From the NCBI GenBank assembly GCA_018667915.1, contig JABIRI010000147.1, positions 1-35,851 of the forward strand: a DNA stretch of 35,851 nt, in the 5' to 3' direction. The stretch is from Opitutaceae bacterium (GTDB lineage Bacteria > Verrucomicrobiota > Verrucomicrobiia > Opitutales > Opitutaceae). Positions within the stretch are counted from its first letter, which is position 1. Each line of letters starts with the position of its first letter. Positions 23,222 through 31,380 of the stretch are shown here, one piece after another. The notes under the pieces were generated by a model. That model was given only the letters and a program-made list of their open reading frames with translations, made no database searches and was not told where the DNA came from. The position numbers and the translations under genes are program-made.

Positions 23222-25119
23222 CGCCTCCGGCCCGATGGATCACGATACTACTTGGCCTGGGTTTGGCCTGGGTGGGTTTAGCCTCCGCCGATACGGTGGC
23301 AGACGACCTCCCAGCCAATTGGCGCAATATTGCCAGCGGTTGGACGATTCCCGATGAAGACTACGCCGATCAGCCCTATCTGGTTAAATGCGATGATGGT
23401 GCATGGCTCTGTGTGCTGACGACGTCGGATGGTCACGAAGGCGCGACTTCCCAACATATTGTGGCCACGCGCAGCACCGACTTTGGGCGCACGTGGTCAC
23501 CTTTGATCGACATCGAAGAGACGGGTCCCCCCGAAAGCTCTTATGCCACGGCGGTAAAGGTGCCGTCGGGGCGAATCTACGTGTTCTACAATTACAACCG
23601 CGACAACCTGCGGGAAGTGGTGCGGGTGGATGGGGTGTTGCAGACGCGCGTCGATACGCTCGGAGCGTTCGTCTTTAAGTTCAGTGACGATCACGGTCTT
23701 TCGTGGTCGGAGGAGCGTTACGAGATTCCGGTGCGTGAAACTGAGATCGACCGGCAGAATATCTATGGGGGAGACGTGCGTTTTTTTTGGCATGTGGGCA
23801 AACCGTTGATTCACGATGGAGCGGTCTATGTCACCCTCCACAAAGTCGGGAATTTTGACGCTCATTTTATGACGAGTTCCGAGGGTAATTTTCTCCGGAG
23901 TGAAAATTTCCTGACTGAAACGGATCCTCAAAAAATTCGGTGGCAGACCCTGCCGGAAGGTGACGTCGGTTTGCGTGCGCATGCGGGCACGATCGGCGAG
24001 GAACATAGTATCGTGAGTTTATCGGACGGCTCGCTCTACTGCGTCTATCGCACCGCTGGTGATCACCCGACTCAGGCCTACTCCCGCGACGGTGGGCGCA
24101 CCTGGACCTCACCAGAGCCCATGACCTACGGGCCCGGACGGCGGAAAGTGAAACACTCCCGTGCCGCCAATTTCGTCTGGGATGCCGGGGAGGGGCGCTA
24201 CCTCTATTGGTATCATAATCACGGTGGATATATTTTTCATAATCAGCGAAACCCCGCGTGGATTGCGGCGGGCCGGGAAGTTGATACGCCGGAGGGTAAA
24301 GCGATTGCCTGGTCAGAGCCGGAGGTTCTGCTCTACGATGAAGATGCCTATAATGCGCGAATAAGTTACCCGGATTATCTATCCGACAGGGGGCGCCACT
24401 TCATCACCGAGACCCAAAAATCGATTGCCCGCGTGCACGAGATTCCGGCCGAGTTTTTGGAGATGCTGTGGGGGCAACCTTCGCGGGACGACGTTACCGA
24501 TGACGCGGTGGCCTTTGAAGTGGTCGCCCCATCCACGATTACGTCTGGGCCGACATCCCTGCCCGAGCTCTCCGCATTTGTCGCCGAGACGGGTGTGGAA
24601 GGGAGTGGGTTTACCGTCGAATTTTGGGTGCGGTTTAAAGCGCTGACGGTGGGACAAGAGTTGGTCGAAGCCCGCGATGCGGTGGGCAATGGATTTTCGG
24701 TAACCACTACGAATCGGGGCACAATCCAACTTGGGATGCGGGGACCGTTTGGCCCGCCGCCGATCGATGACTATTATCGAGGCATTGCCGACTTCGGTAT
24801 CGCCGAGGCGGGTTGGGACAGTGATCCCGGAGCGTTAAAAACGGATCAATGGCACCACGTCGCGATCGTGGTCGATGGCGGTCCTAAGATTATTTCATTC
24901 ATCATCGATGGCGTGCTTTTGGATGGGGGAGACGTGCGCCAATTTGGCTGGGCGCGGTTTCCGGCTCAGTTGCGCACGGTGAGTTTTGGCCAGCCGCTCA
25001 AAATTGCCCCGAACCTAGACGGTCAGATAAGAGATTTCAGGCTTCACCGTCGGGCTCTGCGCACCACCGAAGTGATCGGGAATTGGCGGGCGGCGGAAGC
25101 GACAAATCGAGCACGCTAG
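23218..25119 (+). CDS. Exported sialidase-fold (BNR) protein with C-terminal LamG-like domain
   Basis: This is a 633-residue secreted protein. I use ATG 23218, which overlaps the preceding stop and starts a signal peptide ending 'GLASADTVADD'; the much longer upstream reading frame is an artefact. Residues about 30-420 form a six-bladed sialidase-type propeller with Asp boxes 'STDFGRTWS' (about 86), 'FSDDHGLSWSE' (about 155) and 'YSRDGGRTWTS' (about 288). Residues about 430-630 form a LamG/concanavalin-like module ('FTVEFWVRFKAL', 'DQWHHVAIVVDGG'). This fold covers exo-sialidases but also rhamnosidases, lyases and other glycan enzymes, and the Arg triad of true sialidases could not be confirmed by eye. 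In this locus it is most likely a glycosidase or glycan-binding protein for the sulfated polysaccharide. Confidence 0.85.
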   Translation: MTPPARWITILLGLGLAWVGLASADTVADDLPANWRNIASGWTIPDEDYADQPYLVKCDDGAWLCVLTTSDGHEGATSQHIVATRSTDFGRTWSPLIDIEETGPPESSYATAVKVPSGRIYVFYNYNRDNLREVVRVDGVLQTRVDTLGAFVFKFSDDHGLSWSEERYEIPVRETEIDRQNIYGGDVRFFWHVGKPLIHDGAVYVTLHKVGNFDAHFMTSSEGNFLRSENFLTETDPQKIRWQTLPEGDVGLRAHAGTIGEEHSIVSLSDGSLYCVYRTAGDHPTQAYSRDGGRTWTSPEPMTYGPGRRKVKHSRAANFVWDAGEGRYLYWYHNHGGYIFHNQRNPAWIAAGREVDTPEGKAIAWSEPEVLLYDEDAYNARISYPDYLSDRGRHFITETQKSIARVHEIPAEFLEMLWGQPSRDDVTDDAVAFEVVAPSTITSGPTSLPELSAFVAETGVEGSGFTVEFWVRFKALTVGQELVEARDAVGNGFSVTTTNRGTIQLGMRGPFGPPPIDDYYRGIADFGIAEAGWDSDPGALKTDQWHHVAIVVDGGPKIISFIIDGVLLDGGDVRQFGWARFPAQLRTVSFGQPLKIAPNLDGQIRDFRLHRRALRTTEVIGNWRAAEATNRAR

Positions 25120-25150
25120 AGGTGCTGGAATTTGCTGTAGCCGGGGTCGC

Positions 25151-25861
25151 TCAGAGCTCCTTGATGCGCAGGTCACGGAACCACACGCGGTGGCCGTGAT
25201 CTTGCAGGCCGATGTGGCCTTTATCCAAGGTCGCGAAGTCTGCCCATTTGGCGAACTTCGCGTTGGCGATCTGCTCTTTCCATTTCTCGCTGTGCATCTC
25301 GTAGGTCGCGGTCATCGCGCCGTTGATCCAGTATTCGACGTGGTTGCCGCGAACGACGATTCGACCTTCATTCCATTCCCCAACCGGGTTGGTTTCGTTG
25401 CTGAGTGGAGGTTCGATCGCGTAGTGCGATCCAGAGTATTCGGAGGGTCCGACGGGGAGTCCTTTGCCGGAGCGGAACCCCTCGTTATCGAGCACCTGAT
25501 ATTCGGGGCCGGTGAGGTAGGGCTGTTTCGGGCCTTCGCCGATGTTGAACATGACGCCGGAGTTGGTGCCAGCTTCAACCTTCCAGCCGAAACGCAGGTC
25601 GAAGTCGTCGTAAACCGCTTCGGTGATGATGTTCGCATGCGGGCTGCCTTTGGGCTGGGCGGTCAAGTGCAGGGTGCCGTTTTCGGCCACCCAGACGCCG
25701 TCCATGGGACCGCCGTTGTAGCCGCGCCAGCCGGTGAGATCCTCGCCATTAAACAAGGAAACGAAATCTGCCTCGGCAGCGACTTCGGTGGTTTCGGTTT
25801 TGGCGCATCCGCCCAAGAGAGCGGCGGTGGCGAGAAGAAGGGGAAGGGAGGATCGAAGCAT
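25151..25861 (-). CDS. DUF1080 (3-keto-glycoside hydrolase family) lipoprotein
   Basis: This is a 236-residue lipoprotein. I chose ATG 25861, which gives a lipoprotein signal with lipobox LLGGC (Cys at about 19) followed by 'AKTETTEVA'; an upstream extension to 26035 would overlap the PQQ gene and is unlikely. The mature part is one DUF1080 (PF06439) domain: 'FVSLFNGEDLTGWRGYNGG', 'FDLRFGWKVEAGTNSGVMF', 'GPEYQVLDNEGF', 'HYAIEPP', 'GHIGLQDHGHRVWFRDLRI'. The family is named 3-keto-disaccharide hydrolase and has a concanavalin-like fold. It lies 47 bases downstream of the PQQ dehydrogenase gene on the same strand, and that protein carries its own DUF1080 domain, so the two probably act on the same oxidised glycosides at the cell surface or in the periplasm. 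Confidence 0.9.
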   Translation of the reverse strand: MLRSSLPLLLATAALLGGCAKTETTEVAAEADFVSLFNGEDLTGWRGYNGGPMDGVWVAENGTLHLTAQPKGSPHANIITEAVYDDFDLRFGWKVEAGTNSGVMFNIGEGPKQPYLTGPEYQVLDNEGFRSGKGLPVGPSEYSGSHYAIEPPLSNETNPVGEWNEGRIVVRGNHVEYWINGAMTATYEMHSEKWKEQIANAKFAKWADFATLDKGHIGLQDHGHRVWFRDLRIKEL

Positions 25862-25908
25862 GGGAATTATTGAGTGAGGGATGAAACACAGCGTTACGCC
25901 AGTTTTCG

Positions 25909-28900
25909 TTAAAGTTTTACCAATCGAAGATCGTCGAACAGCACACCGCCGCCGACGGTGTAGGCGGTGGAGAACATTTCGAGTCGGAGTCGGCCGTCGG
26001 CAGGAATGGTAACCTCGCACGAAGCGGATTCCCACATAGGTACTTTCTGCGATTGGTCTCGAGCCAAGCGCATCGCGAGAGCTCCATTGAGATACACTTC
26101 AGCGGTGAGTGGATCTTCCTGATCCCACCAGGTGTGGCGGGCATACTTTAGGGAGAGGCGGTAACGCGCCCCAGGTTCGAGGTCGGTGATGATCTGGCCG
26201 ATGCCTCCTGCACCGTGTCCACCCAGATCAACGACGGCTTTACCCTCGGGTGCGCCGAAGCGTTCGTAGCTGATCACATCGATGTTTTCGCGCAGCACGA
26301 GCCAGCCGGGAAGCTGATGACCACAAAGGTGTGGGTTGGCTCCAAAGTGTTCGGCGATCGGTGCCTCAAAACCAGCGTTCGCAATGGCGGGGCTTTCCGG
26401 GAGCGACGGCAAACCGCCGGGCACGAGGCGGAGGTTGTCGATGACCATGCCGTGAGCGCCGGGTAGGGTGGAACGGAGTTCGAGAGTGATCTCGCCCTTC
26501 GCACTCGATCGCAGCGGCACGCCAATCCCGTCCATGTAGTCGGGTGCATTGGAGGTATTGCGCAGGGTCGTGATGCGTTCGCCGTTGGACCAAACTTCGG
26601 TGGTGACGATGACGGGATTATTGCCCCGTTGTTTTTGATCCGCGTAGGCGATTCTCAGGGTGTAAGGATGATCGGGCTTGAGGTCGCCGACGGTTTGGCG
26701 AATCGCGCCGGGTTGGTCGCCGTTGAGGTCCAAAGCGTAGTTTCCGTTGGCGGCTTCGAACTCGGAACTCGCAACGAGTTCCACATTGCCACGAGTGACT
26801 TCCCAACCCGTGAGGGTGGAGAGCACGGTGCGATCGGCCGTGGGCGCGTCGGCCTCGAAGGAGGCGTTCGCAAAGACGTCGCTGCCTGGTGACTCCAGCG
26901 GACGGATCCGGATATTGCGCCAACCCATCTTAAATGATCGCGCATCTTTGATCCCGTGAACCTGCAGGCCGATGAAACCACTGGGGTGGCTGGCGTGGAG
27001 GGCATGGTCGACTAGGTCCTCCACTAGGTTTCCGTTTACCCATGTTTGAATGCGGGGGCCCTGAGCGACGATGCGCAGCTTGTTCCATCCGGTGGGATCC
27101 GAGTAGTCGTGGCCGCGCTCGATGGTTTCCTTCGAGCTCATCCAGCCGGAGCCTACGGCCTCGGCGTAGAGCACGCCGGTGGTGGGGGAATTGGGTCCGA
27201 GATTGCGCCGAATCTCGGCTTGAGGTCCCCAAACGCGACCCGCCCATTGCGTGTTGCGAGGGCCGATGGTCTCGGGGCGCACGCCAGAGCGGATTTGGAT
27301 GCCCGAGTTGGTGACGTCATCAATCCATACCTCTACTTCGAGCTCGAAGTCGGCGAATTCTTGGGTCGTGCAGAGAAACGAATTGGGGCTGCCCTCGACG
27401 GTGCGCCCGATGATGGCTCCGTCTTCGACCGTGTAGGTATGCTCGCCGTTGAGGCGGGCCCAACCGTCGAGCGTTTCTCCGTCGAAAAGTTCGATCCATT
27501 CGCCGTCTGGTTCGACCACGCGGGATTTCTCCGGTAAGGCGAATGCCATGATGGTATCTCCCGATGGGGTGCCGATCTTACCACCACCGCCGCAGGCGAT
27601 GGCTACGAATTGGCGTCCCTCGACCGCGTAGACGCTTGGGGTGGCGTAACCGCCGGTGGGAAGTTGGACTTCCCAAAGCAGACGTCCGCCGTTCTTCTCG
27701 AAGGCGTGCATTTTCTCATCGGCGGTAGCAGCGATGAAGATCACGCCGCCCGCCGTCGCTACGGCTCCGCCAAAGTTCATCGAACCGGTATTGCGGATAC
27801 CTTGTTTGACGAGGTGCGGGTATTCGCCGAGCGGGACTTCCCAGCGGATTTTGCCGGATCCCAGATCGATGGCGCTCAGTTTGCCCCATGGCGGTTTGAT
27901 CCGGGGAGCGCCCAGCTCATCCGTGAATTTGCGATAGCCCGCCATAACGTAGCGTTCGGGGAGACCAGTTGGTGAGGCGTCCTCGACGGAAGGTTCGGAT
28001 CGCAAATGGGTGATCAGGGCGCTGAGTTCGTCGGTCGAAAATTGGGTGAAGGCCGGCATGAGGCCTTGGCCGGTTTGGAGCAGAACTTCGATTTCGGCAT
28101 CGGTTTTCTGACTCGCCATCAACGAGGGGAATACTGGCGGCACGCCTTCGCGCTGCAGGCCGTGACACGATGCGCAGTTTTGCACGTAGAGGCGTCGACC
28201 GATCTCGGCGGGGGTGGCATCATCGGGCAAGGGATCTCCCTCCGGCACGAGCTGCATGAGGGACGGCGAGTCGTGGGAGTTGACGTAGAGGATGTTGCTA
28301 TTCGCGTCGTAGGAAGCGCCGTGCCATTCGATGCCGCCCAAGGTGCCCGGAATCATAATGCTCTCGGTCAGGGAAGGCGGCGCATACATCGGCACGTTGC
28401 GGAGTTTCGCGAAGGCCTCCAGCGCGGCGGCGGCGCGTTCGGGCGACGTGTTGTCGAGATCTTCGACGGTCATACTGGTGCGATTGACCGAGACCGGAAG
28501 ACGCGGAATGGGTTGAGTCGGCCAGGCTTCTTCGCCGGGAATCGTGGACGGCGGCACCGGAACTTCGTCGACGGGAAAGATCGGTTCACCCGTATCGCGA
28601 TCGAGCACGAAAATCAGTCCCATTTTGGTCATCTGCACGACAGCGTCCTGTTTGCCGTTTTCACCGTTAATGGTGACGAGGACCGGCGCCGAGGGGTTGT
28701 CCATGTCCCAGAGATCGTGGTGCACGGTTTGGTAGTGCCAGATGCGTTCGCCGGTGCGGGCATCAAGCGCGAGCACGCAATTTCCGAAAAGGTTCATGCC
28801 TTTGCGGTTGGCTCCGTAGAAGTCGAAGCTCGGCGATCCGGTGGCGGCGAAGACCCAGCCGCGTTCGGCATCGAGGGTGAAGCCGCCCCACGCGTTGGCT

Positions 28901-29667
28901 CCGCCGTAATTTTGACCCTCCCGCCACTCCCACGTATCGTGGCCAAATTCTCCGGGTTGCGGAATGGTGTGAAAGATCCAGCGGAACTCGCCGGTGGTCG
29001 CATCGAAAGCGCGAATGTGTCCGGGCGTGGAACGATAGCCTTCCGGCACGCGCGACGCGATGATCAGGTTGTTCTCAAAAATGATGCCGGGAGTCGTGAC
29101 CTCCACGGATGCCGTGGTCGGATCGACATCGAGGTTTTCGCGTAGATCGAGCCAGCCGTCGGAGCCGAATTTTACAACCGGTTTCCCGGTGCGGGCATCG
29201 AGCGCATAGACACGACCTTTGACGAAGTGGAAGATGCGTTGATCCTCGCCATCGTCGCTTTGCCAATAAGTCACGCCGCGGTTACGACCGGCTCCGGTCT
29301 TGGGTGCGCCCGGGAAGGTTGCGGGATCAAATACCCAAAGTTCCTCGCCAGTCGCGGCGTCCAACGCGATGGCCTTGAGACCCGGTGAGGTGAAGAACAT
29401 ACGACCTGCGATGATGATCGGGTTGCTGTAGATCGTGGTGCCCTTTTTGGCATCACCGGTTTGGTAGGTCCAGACCGGCTCAAGGTCGGCGACGTTGGCC
29501 GCGTGAATTTGGCTGAGGTCGGAGTATTGCTCTCCTTTGCTGTCGCCTTTGTAGATTCCCCAATCGACGAGGTTGTCGAGAGAAGCCTCGGCGTAAGCGG
29601 CCGATCCGAGAGTCGTAATAATCGCGGCATACCGGATAGCACGTGAGAAAGGGGTAAGTTTCATCAT
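25909..29667 (-). CDS. PQQ dehydrogenase-cytochrome c-DUF1080-carbohydrate-binding fusion
   Basis: This is a 1252-residue exported protein; the signal peptide ends near 'SAAYAEASL'. Residues about 30-710 form a PQQ-type eight-bladed propeller of the glucose/quinate-dehydrogenase kind ('LKAIALDAATGEELWVFDP', 'GGIEWHGASYDANSNILY', 'GKIGTPSGDTIMAFALP'). A cytochrome c domain is inserted in it, with CASCH at about 498-502 and a Met ligand candidate in 'GLMPAFTQF'. A DUF1080 domain follows at about 715-925 ('WIELFDGETLDGWARLNGE', 'NSGIQIRSGV', 'SGFIGLQVHG'). Two jelly-roll carbohydrate-binding-like (DUF642/CBM-like) domains are at about 930-1090 and 1092-1252. The fusion suggests sugar oxidation and keto-glycoside cleavage in one protein, with electrons passed to the inserted heme. 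It is the first gene of a two-gene operon. The start could be either of two adjacent Met codons. Confidence 0.9.
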   Translation of the reverse strand: MMKLTPFSRAIRYAAIITTLGSAAYAEASLDNLVDWGIYKGDSKGEQYSDLSQIHAANVADLEPVWTYQTGDAKKGTTIYSNPIIIAGRMFFTSPGLKAIALDAATGEELWVFDPATFPGAPKTGAGRNRGVTYWQSDDGEDQRIFHFVKGRVYALDARTGKPVVKFGSDGWLDLRENLDVDPTTASVEVTTPGIIFENNLIIASRVPEGYRSTPGHIRAFDATTGEFRWIFHTIPQPGEFGHDTWEWREGQNYGGANAWGGFTLDAERGWVFAATGSPSFDFYGANRKGMNLFGNCVLALDARTGERIWHYQTVHHDLWDMDNPSAPVLVTINGENGKQDAVVQMTKMGLIFVLDRDTGEPIFPVDEVPVPPSTIPGEEAWPTQPIPRLPVSVNRTSMTVEDLDNTSPERAAAALEAFAKLRNVPMYAPPSLTESIMIPGTLGGIEWHGASYDANSNILYVNSHDSPSLMQLVPEGDPLPDDATPAEIGRRLYVQNCASCHGLQREGVPPVFPSLMASQKTDAEIEVLLQTGQGLMPAFTQFSTDELSALITHLRSEPSVEDASPTGLPERYVMAGYRKFTDELGAPRIKPPWGKLSAIDLGSGKIRWEVPLGEYPHLVKQGIRNTGSMNFGGAVATAGGVIFIAATADEKMHAFEKNGGRLLWEVQLPTGGYATPSVYAVEGRQFVAIACGGGGKIGTPSGDTIMAFALPEKSRVVEPDGEWIELFDGETLDGWARLNGEHTYTVEDGAIIGRTVEGSPNSFLCTTQEFADFELEVEVWIDDVTNSGIQIRSGVRPETIGPRNTQWAGRVWGPQAEIRRNLGPNSPTTGVLYAEAVGSGWMSSKETIERGHDYSDPTGWNKLRIVAQGPRIQTWVNGNLVEDLVDHALHASHPSGFIGLQVHGIKDARSFKMGWRNIRIRPLESPGSDVFANASFEADAPTADRTVLSTLTGWEVTRGNVELVASSEFEAANGNYALDLNGDQPGAIRQTVGDLKPDHPYTLRIAYADQKQRGNNPVIVTTEVWSNGERITTLRNTSNAPDYMDGIGVPLRSSAKGEITLELRSTLPGAHGMVIDNLRLVPGGLPSLPESPAIANAGFEAPIAEHFGANPHLCGHQLPGWLVLRENIDVISYERFGAPEGKAVVDLGGHGAGGIGQIITDLEPGARYRLSLKYARHTWWDQEDPLTAEVYLNGALAMRLARDQSQKVPMWESASCEVTIPADGRLRLEMFSTAYTVGGGVLFDDLRLVKL

Positions 29668-29734
29668 GGGGTAGGTGTCGGAAGACTGAACTCAGTTGAG
29701 AGTCCCGTAAAGCCCGACCCGCCCTCGTAGGAGA

Positions 29735-29745
29735 TGAATGATTCA
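29735..29745. promoter_or_regulatory. Palindrome TGAATGATTCA upstream of the PQQ gene
   Basis: This perfect odd-length palindrome (five-base arms around one G) lies 67 bases upstream of the PQQ gene start. It shares the AATGATT core with motif A, which may be coincidence. It is one of three dyads in this 160-bp divergent intergenic region. Confidence 0.4.
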
Positions 29746-29769
29746 GCGATGGGCAGATTTTGACTAGAT

Positions 29770-29787
29770 GAAGAATAATTAATCTTC
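29770..29787. promoter_or_regulatory. 18-bp near-perfect palindrome between PQQ and YceI genes
   Basis: GAAGAATAATTAATCTTC is self-complementary except at one symmetric pair of positions. It lies 102 bases from the PQQ start and 40 bases from the YceI start, a position suited to a repressor controlling both divergent promoters. Confidence 0.5.
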
Positions 29788-29797
29788 GGTTCATGTT

Positions 29798-29807
29798 GGG
29801 TTAACCC
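29798..29807. promoter_or_regulatory. Palindrome GGGTTAACCC upstream of the YceI gene
   Basis: This perfect 10-bp palindrome lies 20 bases before the YceI start codon, close to where its transcript should begin. It could be an operator or a leader hairpin. Confidence 0.4.
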
Positions 29808-29827
29808 GTCAGCGTTAAGGTAGGTCG

Positions 29828-30391
29828 ATGAAATATCTATCTGGTCTCCTTTTGATTTGTTGTGGAACCAGCATGTTGGCCGCTTCGGAATGGGTTCCTT
29901 TAGTCGTGGATCGGAGCGAGTCTCGGATCGAGGTGGATGTGAAAGCCACGGTGGGATCGTTTGTCGGTCACCTTGCGGATTACGACCTCGACGTCGAGGT
30001 GGACCCGATCGAGAAGCGGATTAATTCCGCCACGTTGTCATTCAAGTTTTCCGATGTAGAAACCGGCGAGGAGAAGCGTGATAAACACATGCACAAGTGG
30101 CAGGAGACGGAAAAGTTTCCCGATGTGTCGTTTATCCTGCGTCGGTTGGAGTCGACGGCCGATGGCCGGTATAACGCCAGTGGCCAGTTGGCATTTCATG
30201 GTCAGACCCAAGCGATTCAGTTTCCCGTCTCTGTTTTGCAAGAAGGCGAAGAGTATTTGATCGAGGGCGAAGCGGTGGTGGATACGCAGCTGTTTGGGTT
30301 ACCTATCATCCGCATGTTTCTCGCGCTCAAGGTCGATCCCCTCGTGACCGTGCGGATGACGGTGCGAGGCACCGTCGCTGAGCCGAAGTGA
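29828..30391 (+). CDS. YceI-family periplasmic lipid-binding protein
   Basis: This is a 187-residue exported protein with a signal peptide ending near 'TSMLAASEW'. The body is a YceI domain: 'VDRSESRIEVDVKATVGSF' with the lipocalin-like first strands, 'SFKFSDVETGEEKRDKHMH', 'KFPDVSFILRRLE', 'ASGQLAFHGQTQAIQFPV'. YceI proteins bind polyisoprenoid or amide-containing amphiphiles in a long barrel. The next gene, 46 bases downstream, encodes a polyprenyl synthase; this pairing may reflect handling of isoprenoids, although YceI proteins are also linked to stress and respiratory-quinone functions. The gene is divergent from the PQQ dehydrogenase gene and shares its palindrome-rich control region. 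Confidence 0.9.
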   Translation: MKYLSGLLLICCGTSMLAASEWVPLVVDRSESRIEVDVKATVGSFVGHLADYDLDVEVDPIEKRINSATLSFKFSDVETGEEKRDKHMHKWQETEKFPDVSFILRRLESTADGRYNASGQLAFHGQTQAIQFPVSVLQEGEEYLIEGEAVVDTQLFGLPIIRMFLALKVDPLVTVRMTVRGTVAEPK

Positions 30392-30437
30392 GGTTTTTGA
30401 GTCTACGCATTTTTAATAATCCCCTCCCTAGATAATT

Positions 30438-31379
30438 ATGGTCGCTCCCCGCCTTTCCCTTTCCGCCGCCGATCCGATCGTGCAAGCGCTGAAGGAGTAT
30501 TCACCAGATATTAAGAACTCGGAAACGCACTTGGCTGGAGTGCTTAATCAGGCGGTGGGGAATCCGGGTAAGCTGATCCGTGCCCGGTTGGTGGATGCGG
30601 CGGCCACGACCCACGGGATGGATCGTGATGGCGCCTTGCAGTTGGCCTGTGCGGTGGAGTATTTCCATTTGGCTTCTCTGCTTCTCGATGATCTTCCCTG
30701 CATGGACGATGCGCAGACACGCCGAGGCAGGACGTGTCCTCATCGGGTTCATGGCGAAGCCCCGACCATCTTGTCTTCGCTGGCGCTGATCAACCGGGCC
30801 TATGCCTTGGCCGGTTTCGCTCTGGCGGGTGAAGCAACCCAAATTCGTTTGGCGGCGATGGGGTGTCTTGATGCGTGTTTGGGCGTGCCGGGGTTGGTGG
30901 GCGGACAGGCTCGAGATTTGGCTTTTGCTGAAAGTGATCGTTCGGCGCGGGAAGTGGGACGTATCGCAGCGGCTAAAACCGGGGCATTGTTTTGGTTGGC
31001 GATCTATTTCCCCGCGTTGTTGGCCGAGCCTGATGCGGAAGAAGGGCATCACTTGAAAGCACTCTGTTTGTATTGGGGGCTCGCATTCCAAGCGATGGAT
31101 GATCTGGGCGATTTAGCGATTACGAAATCGGGCGAAAATCAAGGGAAGACGGCTGGTCGGGATTACTCCATGACGCGTCCTAACCTGGCTCTTGCCATGG
31201 GTGAAGTGGCGACCAAACGGCGCGTTGCTCGTCTGATGGTGCAGGCCACTCGAGTGCTCACGAAACTCACGGAGCGCCGCTCATCTTGGTTTTATTTGAT
31301 GAACTTTCATCGGGAGTATTTCGAAGCCAATGTCCGGTTGGTTCTTCCGGAGATGGAAGCGTCATCGATGGCTATCTGA
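30438..31379 (+). CDS. Polyprenyl (farnesyl/geranylgeranyl-type) diphosphate synthase
   Basis: This is a 313-residue all-helical prenyltransferase that would join isopentenyl diphosphate to an allylic diphosphate. The first Asp-rich motif is 'LLLDDLPCMDDAQTRRG' (D84, D85, D90), the DDxxxxD form usual in bacterial short-chain synthases, followed by 'HGEAPTILSSLALINRA'. The second is DDLGD at about 221-225. 'AAKTGALFW' carries the conserved Lys. Normal synthases have an FQ before the second motif, and 'FQAMDDLGD' keeps it. Product length cannot be read safely. It heads a compact plus-strand operon: the ABC permease starts two bases after its stop. Confidence 0.9.
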   Translation: MVAPRLSLSAADPIVQALKEYSPDIKNSETHLAGVLNQAVGNPGKLIRARLVDAAATTHGMDRDGALQLACAVEYFHLASLLLDDLPCMDDAQTRRGRTCPHRVHGEAPTILSSLALINRAYALAGFALAGEATQIRLAAMGCLDACLGVPGLVGGQARDLAFAESDRSAREVGRIAAAKTGALFWLAIYFPALLAEPDAEEGHHLKALCLYWGLAFQAMDDLGDLAITKSGENQGKTAGRDYSMTRPNLALAMGEVATKRRVARLMVQATRVLTKLTERRSSWFYLMNFHREYFEANVRLVLPEMEASSMAI

Positions 31380-31380
31380 T

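Noticed and set aside
25862-26035. N-terminal extension of the DUF1080 lipoprotein
   Set aside because: It overlaps the end of the PQQ gene and precedes a clear lipoprotein signal with lipobox at 25861.
28006-29145. A 379-codon open frame on the plus strand opposite the PQQ gene
   Set aside because: It lies wholly antisense to a gene with unmistakable PQQ and cytochrome motifs, has no recognisable domain or signal, and is the kind of long shadow frame that GC-rich third positions create.
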